Shown: in pieces, positions 20,668 through 31,011 of the stretch
Layout of the letters: every line of letters starts with the position of its first letter
Numbering within the stretch: the stretch's first letter is position 1
DNA from: Asparagopsis taxiformis
Lineage: Eukaryota > Rhodophyta > Florideophyceae > Bonnemaisoniales > Bonnemaisoniaceae
Length of the DNA: 64,000 bases
Reading direction: 5' to 3'
Assembly (NCBI GenBank): GCA_030407315.1
Contig: JALQPE010001962.1
Coordinates: 62,001 to 126,000 of the forward strand
The notes under the pieces: generated by a model
What the model was told of the DNA's origin: nothing
Seen by the model: the letters and a program-made list of their open reading frames with translations, nothing else
Database searches by the model: none
Made by a program: the position numbers and the translations under genes

Positions 20668-23600
20668 ATGGCGGAAGTACGACGGCGACATGGGCTCGTC
20701 GTAACACGCAGCGAAAATGGACCAACAGAACCGCATGATTTGTACGGAGACGGAACAATTCTCTGGGTGGATCCGGCGCGCGTTGTTTCAATTCCAGCGA
20801 TTGAAGGGGCTGCCACTCCTGCCTCTGATATTCCCCGCGGAACGCACCTAAACTTCGATGCTCTCTATCTGTACGGTACCATAGCGGAAAACGGGGACGT
20901 TACCCTGGTTGGAGGTATGGACGTGTGCGAAGAGGTATTGTCACGCCCCCGAACCAAGACTTCAAGGTATTTACTCCGCATGTGCTATGAGTCTATTTCC
21001 ACGAAACCGCATACGCTTGCCTTGATTCTGTATCACATTCTGGAGAGCGAAAGGACAATTCCGTTCTACGAAAGTGTGTCAATTGTAGCTTACATGCGGG
21101 ACTGCTGGCATAATAGAGAGAAGGACGAAGATAACGTTCCACTCGAAGAACGTTCACTCTCAGCGTTCCGAAGGGCTGTGGGCAGTCTGTACAGATTCAA
21201 TCTACCATCTCTAGAAGCCATCGTAATCGTTGACAGGTGGTTTTCATATGCGTACCACCGCCACACGTTTAACATTGTGCAATCAGTGCGGAACTTCACG
21301 AGTACTGGTGATGATGGCAATACAGAGCTTGATACTAGAGTATGGGATCTGTTTCTTACCAGCTGTGGGATGCAGGATTTGTCGGTATCGTTCTTTATTC
21401 CGGTGTACATCAATGAGCGTGATGAGCCAAGGGGTGTAGAAATTTCAACGAAAACCTCCCAGAGTCCTCGTCCCTCAGGTCCAGTGTTCTATGAATACCA
21501 AAACCATAACACACAGGAAAGGACAGCTATTGGACGAGATGCGTACTCCAGGCAAACTCTGGCTTGTCAATTCTTTGTTTCACACGTTCAGGAAAGGGCT
21601 ACAGATCATGGTAACTGGGCAACTCCAAGATATTCCCCGTCTTTCCGGAAAGTTGTATTTCTCATGGGATTGATTCAGATGGATCGAGACTGGAAGTTGC
21701 GAGTAGAAACGCGCCCACGACAACGGACAAGAACCAGGTCTGCGGCTAGATTGACAGCGCTAATCAAAAAGGACAGTCCTTTTACGGCACAGCGTCTGGG
21801 ATATGGGGTTCATCAGGTTCTGGCAGCATGGGATGAGTTGGCAAAATCCTTGGGGTCAGGCGGTGCAGAAGAGCTCCTACAACCTTACCTTCTTTACGAC
21901 CAGAGACTGTTTACGTACCACGTCCTGGACTCGGAAAATAGGGGCTTTTCACCGCTTCGAGAGCTGAAGACCTTGTTGCATGGCAGAGGAGCTGTTCGAA
22001 GAGTGCAACACTCGGCAAGCATTTCAAGTGCTGCTGTCCATCGTACGCTGCTGCAAGACGCTCAGATGCGCCTCTGTGCAAAGTCATTCTGGGAACACTT
22101 AATGGCAATATGTCGCAATGACAAATTGTTCGACCTATCTGTCTCGGCTCCGCAAGATATACCGTTCATACAGAGCTTCCAGCCGTCCCCCGGTTCCCCG
22201 GTTTCCGGGAGGTTCACGACTATTCCGGCACTGGCGATGGTGGAAAGGCAGCTCACAGCGTTCAGCCTCACAGAAGAGCCGCAATCAACGCCCGACCCAA
22301 ATGAGGAGCTGTTCAGAGAAATGGAGACGACAGCTTCTCCAGTGCGGGAATCTTCGGTAACCCGACAGGTGTCGGAAGCCGTGGCCGCGAACCCGACTAA
22401 GCGTAGGCGTCTAGAGGTCAGTACGATCGGTGCAGCAAGCTCAGGGGCTAACCCGGCTAGCAGCAGCACCGGTCCAAACGAAGCTGATGTGAACTCCATG
22501 CGGGTCGAAGAGGAAGTGTTAATTCCTGCGGAACTGGAGAACATGAAAGGATGTTTCCTACATACATTCAACTGTAGTTTCCGAGACCTTCTGAAAAACT
22601 ACGACGCCGTTGACAATCCTGGTAAGCCGCAAATCCGGGAAGGTGCTCAGTTGGTCCTCACTGACCCGCCGTACAATACTAGGCGTATGTCCGGCAGAGG
22701 AAACTCTGGTTACGATGTCCTCCGTCAGGAAGAAATCGAAGACACGGTAGCTGAAATTTCCAAGGTGACGCGCAAGGGTGGTCATGTTCTCATATTCACA
22801 TCTGCTGCTCTGTTCTACAATTGGGTTTACGAGCTCCGCAAAGTGAAGTACTCTGCCGGCTATCCTATGTTTGCCGTTGATTCGCAGCCTATTGTGTGTA
22901 CTCGGAGTCCGACACATTTCACATCCCCCCGTATCGTATCACGACAAGTTTGTTGAATATGGTGGAGTTGGTCGTACATGCCACCAAGCTCGGCAAGGGG
23001 AGAGAAGGCTGGGGGATGGTTAATTACCGAAATGCCGGATACATACCTTCTAGATTCAAGGCTTGGACAAATGTCATCGACAACATCCCGCGGATCACTG
23101 CGTCGGAGACGGTGAAATATATGGACAAGGACAAGAAGAAGGTTACGTTGCGCCCCGAGCAGAAGACCGTCGCTCTCATGCAAGAGCTCATTGGGCGTTT
23201 CTCAAACCAGGGCGACCTGGTTGTTGACATGTTTGCTGGAACTTTCTCCACTGCTGTTGCATGCCTGACAATGCACCATGGTCAGTACAGGAGGTTTGTC
23301 GGGTGTGAGAAGTTCAAGGATTGCTACGAACTGTCTCTTCCTAGAGTCAACGTCGCATTTCTCCACCAGGTCTCTATTGGGAACTTTGCCCAGCAGTCCA
23401 CGACTGCCCTACAGCAGCTGGCTTCTGCTCGTCTGGGAACTTCGGAAGAGAGTTCATCATTGAAGACAACCTCAAAAGTGCCCATTTCAACCAAACTTCC
23501 GCCCCACCTCATCAGCTTTCTTACTGGCATCTGGTGCATTCCGGACCAGCACAAGGAGTTGACAGACCAACCCATTGATAAGTGGCCACAATCGCTGCTG

Positions 23601-24152
23601 GGTTTGTTGTCTACCGTGGATATTAAAACCCTGCTGTCAATAGACGCGATGGCACACAATGTATACGTCGCAGCGTCAACGATTCCTTCGGCTGGTGACG
23701 GTCTGTTTGCAAGAGTGGATATTGATCCTGGAGATATCGTAGGGTACTATTTCGGGTCTGTGGTTTACAAGGATTTGTACAAGGCGAAGTTGAAGACTTT
23801 CGGTACTGGACCTACTTCCTTCTCGATTGAGCGTTTCCAGAAGTACGCTGTTCAAATTAAGGATGCAAATGTGAAATGTCTGATGCCATCCACGTCTGCA
23901 AGTCCAATCTTCATTGTTCCATTCGAGTATTGTGCGGCATCGAAAATCAACGACCCAACGTTTGTGGACCCAGCGGAGGGAACTGAGCGTCCGTCGCGTT
24001 CTGCTAATGTTAGTTTCTCTTCCCCCATACAAGAAGTTCTTGATGAGACCTCTGTATCAACCTATCAAGTTGTATGCGTCACTGCCAATGTGCCCATTTC
24101 AGCTGGCTCAGAGTTATTCATCGAGTACGGACACGAATACTTTTCCGTATAA
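20668..24152 (+). CDS. Amino-DNA methyltransferase fused to a SET domain (E1 copy; one frameshift)
   Basis: Start chosen at ATG 20668 (CAAGTAATGG). The frame upstream has no ATG. About 1160 residues once one frameshift is allowed. The N-terminal 600 residues are unrecognised, followed by a KRRR-type signal (about 22400). Methyltransferase motif IV is LTDPPYNTRR at about residue 666, and motif I, VDMFAGTFSTA, lies downstream at about 852. That DPPY-before-FxGT order is the beta-type N6-adenine/N4-cytosine class. The last 160 residues form a SET domain: AGDGLFA, GYYFGSVVY, KINDP…SANVSF, GSELFIEYG; the usual NHSC is INDP here. The frame changes inside a C6 run at 22913-22918, consistent with one lost C. 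A homolog is at 54574-57777. It would mark DNA and histones together; substrate bases and lysine are unknown. Confidence 0.75.
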
Positions 24153-24299
24153 CCAGTACCCTGTCTGGAGAAATGTTGAGAAGTAAATGTTTTCCCATCT
24201 TCCTTTAAACTCTGTTCATAGAATTGTAGTTCAAGTACGTGTATGTGAGCCAGGAGGGAAATCCTTGCACAGGTCCCCTAAACGACGTAAAATACGAGC

Positions 24300-24422
24300 G
24301 TAAAATTTGGTAATTTTTTTGGCTGTGAAATTACTGCAGTAAAAAGCGATCTAGCTTGTGCACTTAGGTAGATCGCTTTTTACTGCAGTAATTTCAGAGC
24401 CAAAAAAATTACCAAATTTTAC
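24300..24422. repeat. Hairpin H3 of the E1 family
   Basis: Near-perfect arms GTAAAATTTGG…CCAAATTTTAC with GCGATCTAGC and the CTGCAG core; loop TTGTGCACTTA. About 150 bases after the methyltransferase stop. Confidence 0.9.
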
Positions 24423-24891
24423 AGTATAGCTTGTGGCGCCTGTGGTGCCTTTTCGGCGACTGCTCTAGTCTGAGCTCTAGTCTGCACTCAACACGACCGT
24501 TGCTTCAATGATGTCATTAAGCAAAATGGTATGGCTTACGTTTACTTTCTACAATAAACGGTCTTTGACGCAGCTCGACTGTGTATGATGGTTCTGTACC
24601 ACACCTTGTGGGTGTCACGATTGTTTGCTCGCAAGCGCAAGTAGCTCCACTAAGGGAGGGACAGACCAGAACATGTATTCGTGGTCATGCTTCGTGCATT
24701 ACCATACGGTGCATTTAGATTAGTTCATGTACATCCGGGTGAATATAGCGATGGAAAAGTAGAGGAACAACTACATTGCATTGCTCGCTGGCTTCCGTTC
24801 CGATGGTTGAGATGCCCGAAACAGAGGGTATTGGTCCGCGGTATGAGGGGAGATGTGCAAGGCAAGTGCCACAGGCGCCACAAGCTAGACT

Positions 24892-25014
24892 GTAAAATTT
24901 GGTAATTTTTTTGGCTCTGAAATTACTGCAGTAAAAAGCGATCTACCTAAGTGCACAAGCTAGATCGCTTTTTACTGCAGTAATTTCACAGCCAAAAAAA
25001 TTACCAAATTTTAC
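24892..25014. repeat. Hairpin H4 of the E1 family
   Basis: Inverted copy of H3: its loop reads TAAGTGCACAA, the complement of the H3 loop, and it begins GTAAAATTTGG. H3 and H4 are the facing ends of a local inverted duplication. Confidence 0.9.
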
Positions 25015-25390
25015 GCTCGTATTTTACGTCGTTTAGGGGACCTGTGCAAGGATTTACATCCTGTCTCGCATACACTTATTTGAATTCTATGAACAGGGTG
25101 TAAAGGAAGATGGGAAAACATTTACTTCTCAACATTTCTCCTGACAGGGTGCTGGTTACACAGAAAAGTATTTCGTGTCCGTACTCGATGAATTACTCTG
25201 AGCCAGCTGAAATGGGCACATTGGCAGTGACGCATACAACTTGATAGACACAGTCAAGCTGCGTCAAAGACCGTTTATTGTAGAAAGTAAACGTAAGCCA
25301 TTCTGTTTTGCTCAATAAAATCATCGAAGCAACGGTCGCGTTTAGTGCAGGCTAGAGCAGTCGCCGAAAAGGCGCCACGGGTCAGCTCAA
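24892..25390 (-). repeat. Rearranged inverted duplicate of the methyltransferase-SET 3' end
   Basis: 25015-25250 is the reverse complement of about 24060-24300, including the SET C-terminal codons and 3' UTR. 25252-25390 is the reverse complement of about 24435-24590. The two pieces come in the order expected if they were not adjacent in the source, so the duplicate was rearranged. Only non-functional gene remnants result. Confidence 0.75.
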
Positions 25391-25398
25391 GATGCGCT

Positions 25399-25519
25399 TA
25401 AAATTTGGAAATTTTTTTCGCTCTGAAATTACTGCAGTAAAAAGTGATCTACCTAAGTGCACAAAGCTAGATCACTTTTTACTGCAGTAATTTCAGAGCG
25501 AAAAAAATTACCAAATTTA
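25399..25519. repeat. Hairpin H5 of the E1 family
   Basis: Arms TAAAATTTGGAAATTTTTTTC…CCAAATTTA with AGTGATCTACC; loop TAAGTGCACAAAG. About 490 bases before the ParB-like start. Confidence 0.88.
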
Positions 25520-26009
25520 ATGCCCATCCTCCATTCTCTCCATGACCGTTCAATATGAGTTCTGATTGATTAGGACGCAACCGGCGGATATTATGCGCAT
25601 TAGTTGTTATATTGCGCTGTCCCACGGTCCTGTTTGGACAACCTTCAAGTGCATACCTTACACGACCATCCACTTCTTCTTTCTCGGCTCCTACTCATCT
25701 GCTACTCTCTCTGCTTCTTCTGCACCTGAAAAGCAATCCCGATCGAGGACTTCCCCCTACGAGACGCACTGTTCCGCTCTCTCTCTCTCACTCCCTACAC
25801 CAATCTCTCCACCTCTACCTACCTCTCTCTGCCAACCTTTCAGGGATCCTCTCTACCACTTCATTGCCAATCTCTCTGGCACTATCCACCACACTCTCCC
25901 TCCCACTGTCTCTCTAAAGCGACAGTCTATCTCTCCTCAACCATCTCTATTCTCCTATCCCCCTCTCTTTCTCACTACACTTCCGCGCTACCCACTCGGC
26001 AAAAACAAC

Positions 26010-28085
26010 ATGCCTCCGCGTACTATCCCTCTGTCGACCACCAGTGCAGCTCGAGAGCTCACCATCCCTGCCATGTCCCGCACTGGCACCTCGCTTTCGA
26101 ACTACCTGTTCAGGGAAACGAAACTTCCGATCGCTGACATTCATGTCACGGAAGAAACATCCCGCGAGGTTGATGTCTCTCATGTTGAAGTGCTGTTCCA
26201 GAAGATGGTTCTCGAAGGCTTTCAGACCTCTTCTGTGGGCTCCATGACTGTGGTAAATCTACCATTTGGGCCCGATGGAACACGCTACTACATAGCGGAC
26301 GGTCTTCATCGTCGTGGAGCTCTGGTGCGGGCGAAGGAGGAACAGGTTGAGCGTTTAGCTTCCGTTGTGGACAACGTTCCTGTCCAGGAAGCCTTGAGGC
26401 CGGATGGTGCGCCAATGACTATGGAGGATGTCCTTTACCTCAGTCAGCGGTTGAATGAGCTTGTTCACACTGTTTTGCCAACCACCATCCGGGATCGTAT
26501 ACATGCTATCATTAGCATATACAATTGCAACCTCAAGTACGCTCAACCTGGGGATAGGAATCTGGCCAACATGACGGCTTCGCAGCTGTCTAATTGGTTC
26601 TTCCAACGTCATTTTTCTGGCATCCTCCGGAAGAGTACCGTGACGTCCATCGTCAATGTGGCTATGAATATGCGACGTTCGCCTCGCACGTACGCAGCCT
26701 ACAAGATGGCTTCCGGGAGGAAGGAGAACGAGGTCGGCATCAGCCTTCTGGTCCTAAAAGACACAGCATTCACGAAGGCTGAAGACCGTGCTAGTGAATT
26801 GATGGTCAAATGCCTTCACTACCGGTCTGTGCTGCTGATGCATTCGTTTGGACGTATCCCAGGTCTCCAGCTCCGTACATATCTCAATTACGTTAGAGAT
26901 TTCTACGAGGTCATCCGTGAACTAGCACCCATGGTTGACCTCAGTACGGAGCAATTGGCAGACCTGGAAGACCTTGAACCGGATGGAAAGGAAATGATCC
27001 CGACCTGGAAATCCGTGTTCAAGCGTATGGTTCAGTACGAGGAGGAGCCGGTGCCGAAGAGAACGGAGAACCAAGATCTTCGTATCGAAGATTTCCGTTC
27101 GGTCATCCAGCATCGTTTCAATGTTGCACCGAAGCAACAGACTCCTCCTCGTACTGAGCCGTTGGACTCTGCTGCGAATACCACTCCCGCCAATGACGTG
27201 GTAATGGAGGAGGGTGCGAGGGCTTCAACGAGTGCTCCTCCTGCACCTGTCCCTCCGCCAGGATCACCATCGCAAGTGCCTGGCAAGGATCGTTCTCCGA
27301 CACAGTTCGGAGAAACTATCATCGAGCCTCTCCCTGTCCCCCTTCCCTCTGAGCCCCTCCCAGAGGATGAAACTGGTCCCTTGGACATTTCTGCTGCTGT
27401 TCCACCTGAACAAACGCAGCAGAATGCTCCCGGGTCCTCAGGCAATCCCACCACCCCTCCTGCCAAACCCACCACCCCTTCTCCTCATCCCTCTCCTGCT
27501 CAGTCTCCCATGGCTGTCTCAACCCCCTCCGCTGCCCGGGTTCCATCTTCTCCCCCCAAGTCTCCTATGGCTGTGTCACCACCCTCCCCTGCTCCAGTTC
27601 CCCCCACTCCTATGGGGGAACAGCAGAACCCCGAAACTGCGGAAGTCTCTGAACCGCTGGGGGGTGGTGCGGAGTATCCCGTTTCGCGTGCCATTCGCAT
27701 TCCGGCCGACGAAACTACTCCACGCCCCTTCCCTTGCTCTCTTGGACCGCACTGTCGCTTTCCCGGCTCTGCCGCTGTGCACAAATGCACAGCGTGCAAC
27801 TCTAAGCCAGTTCACAACTTGTGCGACTATCCCCGCGTCCACCATCTCATCCCCATCAAGTACCTGAACCAAGGTGAGCGAGACATGGTCTTCGTCTGCT
27901 CCCGTCGGTGCTATGATGGTCGTCAACCCAATGACCCCCTTCTTGGACCCCTCCTGCAGGGGTCACGTTACAAGAAGCGTGGGATGGCGATGAGTTTAAT
28001 CCTTTTCGCAAAGGAGGCTCAACGACCGAGTCGGTGGAACAGGACAAGGGTGAAGCGGGTGTCAAGGACAAGAGGAGCACCGTAG
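26010..28085 (+). CDS. ParB-like protein with C-terminal Cys/His zinc cluster (E1 cargo)
   Basis: Starts at ATG 26010 after a C/T-rich leader. Residues about 35-115 look like a ParB/Srx N-terminal domain: LPIADIHV at its start and YYIADGLHRRGAL at about 93-105, in the place of the ParB box (DGhhR). That fold binds nucleotides, and some members cut DNA. Residues 116-370 are helical and unrecognised. A Pro-rich acidic linker (27120-27650) leads to a cluster at about residues 575-650 with C-x4-C, C-x2-C, H-x2-C and C-x3-C spacing, PHD- or RING-like. From about 27960 (a G4 run) coding seems to pass to the -1 frame, which reads on into the dioxygenase at 28034-29551, so the last 40 residues here are probably not real. 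Eukaryotic ParB-domain proteins are unusual. Confidence 0.62.
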   Translation: MPPRTIPLSTTSAARELTIPAMSRTGTSLSNYLFRETKLPIADIHVTEETSREVDVSHVEVLFQKMVLEGFQTSSVGSMTVVNLPFGPDGTRYYIADGLHRRGALVRAKEEQVERLASVVDNVPVQEALRPDGAPMTMEDVLYLSQRLNELVHTVLPTTIRDRIHAIISIYNCNLKYAQPGDRNLANMTASQLSNWFFQRHFSGILRKSTVTSIVNVAMNMRRSPRTYAAYKMASGRKENEVGISLLVLKDTAFTKAEDRASELMVKCLHYRSVLLMHSFGRIPGLQLRTYLNYVRDFYEVIRELAPMVDLSTEQLADLEDLEPDGKEMIPTWKSVFKRMVQYEEEPVPKRTENQDLRIEDFRSVIQHRFNVAPKQQTPPRTEPLDSAANTTPANDVVMEEGARASTSAPPAPVPPPGSPSQVPGKDRSPTQFGETIIEPLPVPLPSEPLPEDETGPLDISAAVPPEQTQQNAPGSSGNPTTPPAKPTTPSPHPSPAQSPMAVSTPSAARVPSSPPKSPMAVSPPSPAPVPPTPMGEQQNPETAEVSEPLGGGAEYPVSRAIRIPADETTPRPFPCSLGPHCRFPGSAAVHKCTACNSKPVHNLCDYPRVHHLIPIKYLNQGERDMVFVCSRRCYDGRQPNDPLLGPLLQGSRYKKRGMAMSLILFAKEAQRPSRWNRTRVKRVSRTRGAP

Positions 28086-29551
28086 GAGAGAAGACTCCCA
28101 TATCTCTGGGCAAGGTCAAGAAGCCCTCCAAGAGTACCCGCCGAGGGGAAAAGAGGAAAAGGGACGATACCTTTAGTCCGCTTCCGGCCCGGGTTACTCG
28201 GTCGAAGACCAGAAGTGCTGCCGTTGCAGAGCAGCTCATCGCTCTTGGCAGCACTTCTTCCCCTCCTCCCTCCCTTCCGCTTCCTGGTCAACCCCCGTCT
28301 TCGGGTGAGAAGGAGCGTGACAATGAAGGTGAGAGTGAGGAGGAGGAAGAAACCCCCACGAAATCGAAGGTGACTTCGAAGGGGTTTCTGGTCCACCGGT
28401 ACGAGGACGAACAGCCGAGTCCACCTCCCCACCTCCTCGAGAATACTTCCGTGGCCGAAGCTGAATCGTTCGTCCGTTCAGTTTCGAGCCTACTTCATCC
28501 TGAACACCGCTCTGGGTTCTACTTGACGGAAGGGGAGGTGGAGGAACTGAGGGAGGATATTGACTCCATGGCTGGTTCTTCGTCCATCGAGAGGGCTGTG
28601 TATTTCGAGCGGGCAAGGGCTAGTATTGATTCTGATGGATATGTTGTCCTGGAGAACATACTAGGAGCTAAGGAAGTGCGGTCTAGTATCCACGACCTTC
28701 TGGCAGCCTTTGCGAAGAAGTTCTCGGAAGACGAGGAAGGTGCGTGGATTTCGATTCTGAATTCCGGTTCTCGAGGTAAGGATGCAGAAGGGGGGCCGTC
28801 TCGGCAGCGGTACATGACCCCCTGCAAGGCCGTTGTCGAAGACCTGGACACGCTTGCGTCTGGTCCAATCGCTCACGATAAGGTTTCTGTGGATGTTCTG
28901 CTCGCTATTATAGCAGAAAAGCTCCACTTAGAAGATTCCGTTTCGTCATTGAAGGGATTCAAGGAAGGCTCCAAGCTCAGGTTCGGTAGAACAGGTCTTC
29001 GGATGCTGCTCACAGGGTCGGGCTGTGATCGTCAGATACCTCATCTGGACTTCACATACCCCGGTCCACCGCCAGGGGAACCCAACCGATACTACGGTAA
29101 ACCTGCACCAGATCCTGACTATGCATTCATTGCAACTGGTGCAGTGGGTTCCCCGATTCTGGTACGACCTCGCAGCCATACCTTCCTCAACTCCCCACGC
29201 AAGGCCTTCCTGGACGTCTGGCCCCACCTCGTTCCCAAGTTGGTCTGGATACCTCCCTTCTCTGTTTTTGTCTCTCGTGGAGACTTGGAACATGCAGGTC
29301 CAGGATGGCAGGACCACGATTTCGTGAAGACCAGGCTTTCCAACACTGGAATGCCGTATGGTCACCATATTCGAGTCCACACAATGGCTGCGCGTGTCTC
29401 CTCCGAGCTCGTCAACGACCTAGTTTATGCGCCAGGGCTGGGTGACGACCCCAATGCTCTGCCGGAGCCCTACGATTTCGATCACGACTACGTGTCGGAT
29501 AGTGATAAGGAAGAGGAAAGTAGTAGCGAAGAGTATATTACAGTTGAATAG
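28034..29551 (+). CDS. 2-oxoglutarate/Fe(II) dioxygenase-like protein, probably fused to the ParB-like gene
   Basis: The frame is open from about 27962 without a start codon. Its first ATG is 28568, but the basic region before it (KRKRDD, RVTRSKTRS) also looks coding. The C-terminal domain has the iron ligands of the cupin-type family: PHLDF (H-x-D) at about 29040, the distal His in GDLEHAGPGW at about 29285, about 84 residues later, and then an Arg in HHIRVH at about 29365 for 2-oxoglutarate. This is compatible with the AlkB/TET-JBP/PhyH superfamily; I cannot say which. The tail is acidic (SDSDKEEESSSEE). Overlap with the ParB frame and a -1 shift suggest one protein of about 1180 residues, ParB - zinc - dioxygenase. 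DNA or histone demethylation or base oxidation is inferred, not shown. Confidence 0.6.
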   Translation: MEQDKGEAGVKDKRSTVGEKTPISLGKVKKPSKSTRRGEKRKRDDTFSPLPARVTRSKTRSAAVAEQLIALGSTSSPPPSLPLPGQPPSSGEKERDNEGESEEEEETPTKSKVTSKGFLVHRYEDEQPSPPPHLLENTSVAEAESFVRSVSSLLHPEHRSGFYLTEGEVEELREDIDSMAGSSSIERAVYFERARASIDSDGYVVLENILGAKEVRSSIHDLLAAFAKKFSEDEEGAWISILNSGSRGKDAEGGPSRQRYMTPCKAVVEDLDTLASGPIAHDKVSVDVLLAIIAEKLHLEDSVSSLKGFKEGSKLRFGRTGLRMLLTGSGCDRQIPHLDFTYPGPPPGEPNRYYGKPAPDPDYAFIATGAVGSPILVRPRSHTFLNSPRKAFLDVWPHLVPKLVWIPPFSVFVSRGDLEHAGPGWQDHDFVKTRLSNTGMPYGHHIRVHTMAARVSSELVNDLVYAPGLGDDPNALPEPYDFDHDYVSDSDKEEESSSEEYITVE

Positions 29552-29775
29552 ATAGCATATGAACTATAACTTGCTCTAAACTGATATTTCTCTTGTTTCC
29601 ATGTTCTCCCACATTCCTATAGTCTACTTGTAGTTTGTCAGAATCTCCTTCCGTTGATAGTCCTCTGCCCTCTCCCCTTCTGGTGCATGGCAAGGTAAAG
29701 AATGGTAGTATACTAGTTGCAACCAGTGTGCCTTCGCAAGTCGCGAAGGGCGCTGGACCCCTGGCGTTGAGGTCC

Positions 29776-29899
29776 TAAAATTTGGTAATTTTTTTCGCTC
29801 CGAAATTACTGCAGTAAAAAGCGATCTAGCAAAGTGCACCAACCTAGATCACTTTTTACTGCAGTAATTTCGGAGCGAAAAAAATTACCAATTTTTTAC
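29776..29899. repeat. Hairpin H6 of the E1 family
   Basis: Arms TAAAATTTGGTAATTTTTTTC with CGCTCCGAAATTACTGCAG; loop AAAGTGCACCAACC. The stem is slightly mismatched (GCGATC versus AGTGATC on the two sides). Confidence 0.88.
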
Positions 29900-30660
29900 A
29901 TCTCCCGTTCCATGGACACCGCGTTTACAGACGTGCTCAAACCAGGGAACCTGGCCACGTAAGCACGGTTGAGCTATCACTGTTTCAACAAAGTTAGTCA
30001 TGTTGCAGCACTTCACAGAGCACAACATTATTTTGAAATCACTAGTTTGTACAACATTCCCATAGGTAAACGACCCATTCCGAATTCTGACTAGACATAG
30101 CAGCCACTAAACATACGTGTAAGACTTTTGAATTCCTGCTGCGGCTGGAATGCAATATGCACTATCCAAGTCTTTCCAAATAGGGGCTATCCCATACGTA
30201 GGGTACATGAAGTGAAGCTTTAAAGAAGTTTGGTCTATTTTACCTGGTAGTTTGTCTCGTCGACTTCACTTCCTAGATCATCTATATATAGACATGTAGT
30301 ATACCGCGGAATGGGTCCTATGACAATAATACTCCTAATGACCTATTGAGATTACCCTGTACGTACCTTCCCCTCTCGATATAACACATTAGAGTCGTAT
30401 ACGACTAAAGCTACAACTATGATTACAGAAAAGGATAAATGATGCCCACTGAGTACAAAGTACAGCATACACCTTGATGTTAACGCGTTCAATGTGCTCG
30501 CATAACTTCCTCTCCAAGGTTGGGAAGTGAACGTGCGTGTATAACAGCCTCCGAGGAGGTGATGTCCCGAGCGCCCCAGGGAACTCAAGCGCTGCATATG
30601 GGGCTAATTCCGGTGCAGGTTGTTGGAAAAGCCCAAGTTCGGCGCCCGGAAGCTCAGGGA

Positions 30661-30792
30661 GATGTTGAAATTTGGTAATTTTTTTCACTCCGAAATTACT
30701 GCAGTAAAAAGTGATCTAGCAAAGTGCACCAACCTAGATCACTTTTTACTGCAGTAATTTCGGAGCGAAAAAAATTATCAAATTTCAACATC
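30661..30792. repeat. Hairpin H7 of the E1 family
   Basis: Arms GATGTTGAAATTTGG…CAAATTTCAACATC, the longest stem of the set; loop AAAGTGCACCAACC identical to H6. Confidence 0.88.
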
Positions 30793-31011
30793 TCCCGTTC
30801 CATGAATGATTGCTGTTTATGGGTAGTATAGTCGTATGTGCAACTGAGCAAGGTCATAGTTAAACTATTAGACTGTAACGGTCGACTTATTCATGTTCTC
30901 CCTTTCTACAGCTTTACATCTGTGTGTTTCGTTTCTATGCTCACTACAGCAAGGCCTACACGCGGTCCCTCACACACATATCAGAGCCTGCAAATTGTCT
31001 GTCATCGAGAC

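Larger units (their letters stand above)
24153..26009. other. Intergenic region with three hairpins and an inverted duplication
   Basis: Holds H3, H4, H5 and duplicated pieces of the methyltransferase 3' end (see 24892-25390). From 25690 to 26009 the sequence is a C/T-rich leader (CTCTCTCTCTCACTCCCTAC) before the ParB-like gene, plausible as its 5' UTR/promoter. The short frame at 24681-24905 is not supported as a gene. Confidence 0.6.
29552..31011. other. Intergenic region with hairpins H6 and H7; no gene seen
   Basis: Between the dioxygenase stop and the transposase. Both hairpins are followed by the same word CATCTCCCGTTCCATG, so the repeated unit is longer than the stem. No convincing reading frame. 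Confidence 0.55.

Noticed and set aside
24681..24905. Small frame between H3 and H4
   Set aside because: Lies inside the inverted duplication and ends in the H4 stem; no support.
28034..28567. Separate start codon for the dioxygenase at a GTG
   Set aside because: Non-ATG starts are not expected here; the frame is better explained as a continuation of the ParB-like protein or a start at ATG 28568.
19526..30792. H1-H8 as a CRISPR array
   Set aside because: Repeats are long palindromes kilobases apart between eukaryotic genes, with no regular spacers or cas genes.
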